64,000 nucleotides of DNA from assembly GCA_961205875.1 (NCBI GenBank), contig OY540813.1:18013001-18077000 (forward strand), in the 5' to 3' direction. A model generated the notes under the pieces. The model was not told the origin of the DNA, made no database searches, and worked only from the letters and a program-made list of their open reading frames with translations. The stretch is from Sialis fuliginosa. Its lineage: Eukaryota > Arthropoda > Insecta > Megaloptera > Sialidae. The position numbers and the translations under genes are program-made. Position 1 is the first letter of the stretch, and each line of letters begins with the position of its first letter. This document shows positions 63,246 to 64,000 of this stretch, one piece after another.

Positions 63246-63612
63246 CAGTAAAATTAGGTTTTAATAAGGAAAAAATGGAGAGATTAGAAATTCACTCTGA
63301 AATGACTTCAGAAATACTTACTCTTTAAGAAAACGAAGAGTCCTTAGTCGGGACTGGGGAGCTTTAGCTGGCATTTTGATTTAAAGTGGGGCTTGTAGAA
63401 CACGATAAGCCGGTAAGTGATCAAAATCAATACTAGCTTCGTCGCCTATTTGGAGTGCCTCACTTTAAATCAAAATACCGACTAAAGCTCCTCAATCTCA
63501 ACTAGGGACTCTTTGGTTTCTTAAAGATTTAGTATTTCTGAAGCTATTTCAGAAGGAATTTCTAATCTTTCCATTTTTCCATATTAAGGGAATTTTATCA
63601 CTTATTTTACTG
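63246..63612. mobile_element. TA-flanked foldback MITE (Tc1/mariner-type)
   Basis: CAGTAAAAT starts both ends next to TA (63244-63245 and 63613-63614). Arms of about 140 nt pair (for example AGATTAGAAATTC and GAAATACT, CTTTAAGAAA, GTATTTTGATTTAAAGTG). The spacer is about 60 nt. No gene inside. Confidence 0.72.
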
Positions 63613-64000
63613 TACTATGATCCTGGTCCATGTATTTGTTAATCATTCTTATTGTTAGATTTATGCAAACTGACGCTACCTAAACCAAAGTAATAATTAT
63701 ATTAATAAACAAAAGTATTGGCTTAATCATCAATGATGAAAGCCCAAAAAAATCTGAAGGGTTAAAAATGTTAAGTTCTTTGAAAAGACTACGTGGACAT
63801 AAATTTGTTATTGCTCGTACGTAAGATTTCTGGAATATAAACAGGTTCTTTGTATTTCTTGAGTTTTCCATAAAAAATACCAATGTCAAAAGTCTCAAAA
63901 GACGACTGGATACAGGCATAATAAATTTATATAATATATACTCCATTTACTGTGAATTAAAAAACAGCGATGAAAATCAAGACGTACAGTTAAAAATATA

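Noticed and set aside
1-64000. tRNA, rRNA or CRISPR features
   Set aside because: No tRNA-like B-box with a matching cloverleaf, no conserved rRNA block and no regularly spaced direct repeats were found by eye; a covariance-model scan could still reveal a degenerate tRNA or microRNA.

Overview
The window looks like a piece of an insect (or at least arthropod) nuclear genome. It is strongly AT-rich, it has almost no long open reading frames, and its coding sequence is split by AT-rich introns with GT..AG borders. It carries relics of mariner and other Tc1/mariner-type transposases and many short non-autonomous DNA transposons. The species cannot be fixed from the sequence. There is nothing bacterial, organellar or viral here, no recognisable rRNA or tRNA gene, and no CRISPR array.

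The main gene lies on the minus strand between 48008 and 34754. Four exons (48008-47700, 44329-44202, 43383-43226, 35250-34754) join with matching phases into one 363-codon reading frame for a protein I do not recognise. It has a charged coiled-coil region near the N-terminus, a cysteine-containing middle and a His/Glu-rich C-terminal part. A further well-supported minus-strand terminal exon sits at 31958-31745, with an AATAAA signal just after its stop. Together with a small coding-like exon at 39753-39696 it could form an alternative 3' end of the same gene, or it may belong to a neighbouring gene.

Intron 3 of that gene (about 8 kb, 43225-35251) is packed with inverted-repeat elements. These are a TA-flanked Tc1-like element interrupted by a second element with a 9-bp target duplication (35436-37170), a dispersed repeat (38377-39000), a terminal-inverted-repeat element (39024-39290) and two back-to-back foldbacks (40319-41091 and 41106-41663).

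Outside the gene, 1-31700 and 49000-64000 are mostly AT-rich spacer with decayed repeats. Recognisable coding relics are a mariner N-terminal fragment (13962-13696, minus) and a frameshifted Tc1/mariner-type DDE domain (7741-8182, plus). From 26.7 to 29.2 kb there is a cluster of elements bounded by TTAA, one nested in another, as expected for piggyBac-like insertions. Other foldbacks or MITEs lie at 9922-10337, 17147-18668, 19465-19987, 21631-21864, 45464-46048, 48202-48910, 52174-52369, 54552-54882 and 63246-63612.

Several short coding-like open frames (2348-2623, 4876-5037, 6889-7038, 14990-14908, 20178-20447, 21118-21002, 38027-38191, 39567-39466) are listed with low confidence. They may be orphan exons, transposon relics or chance.
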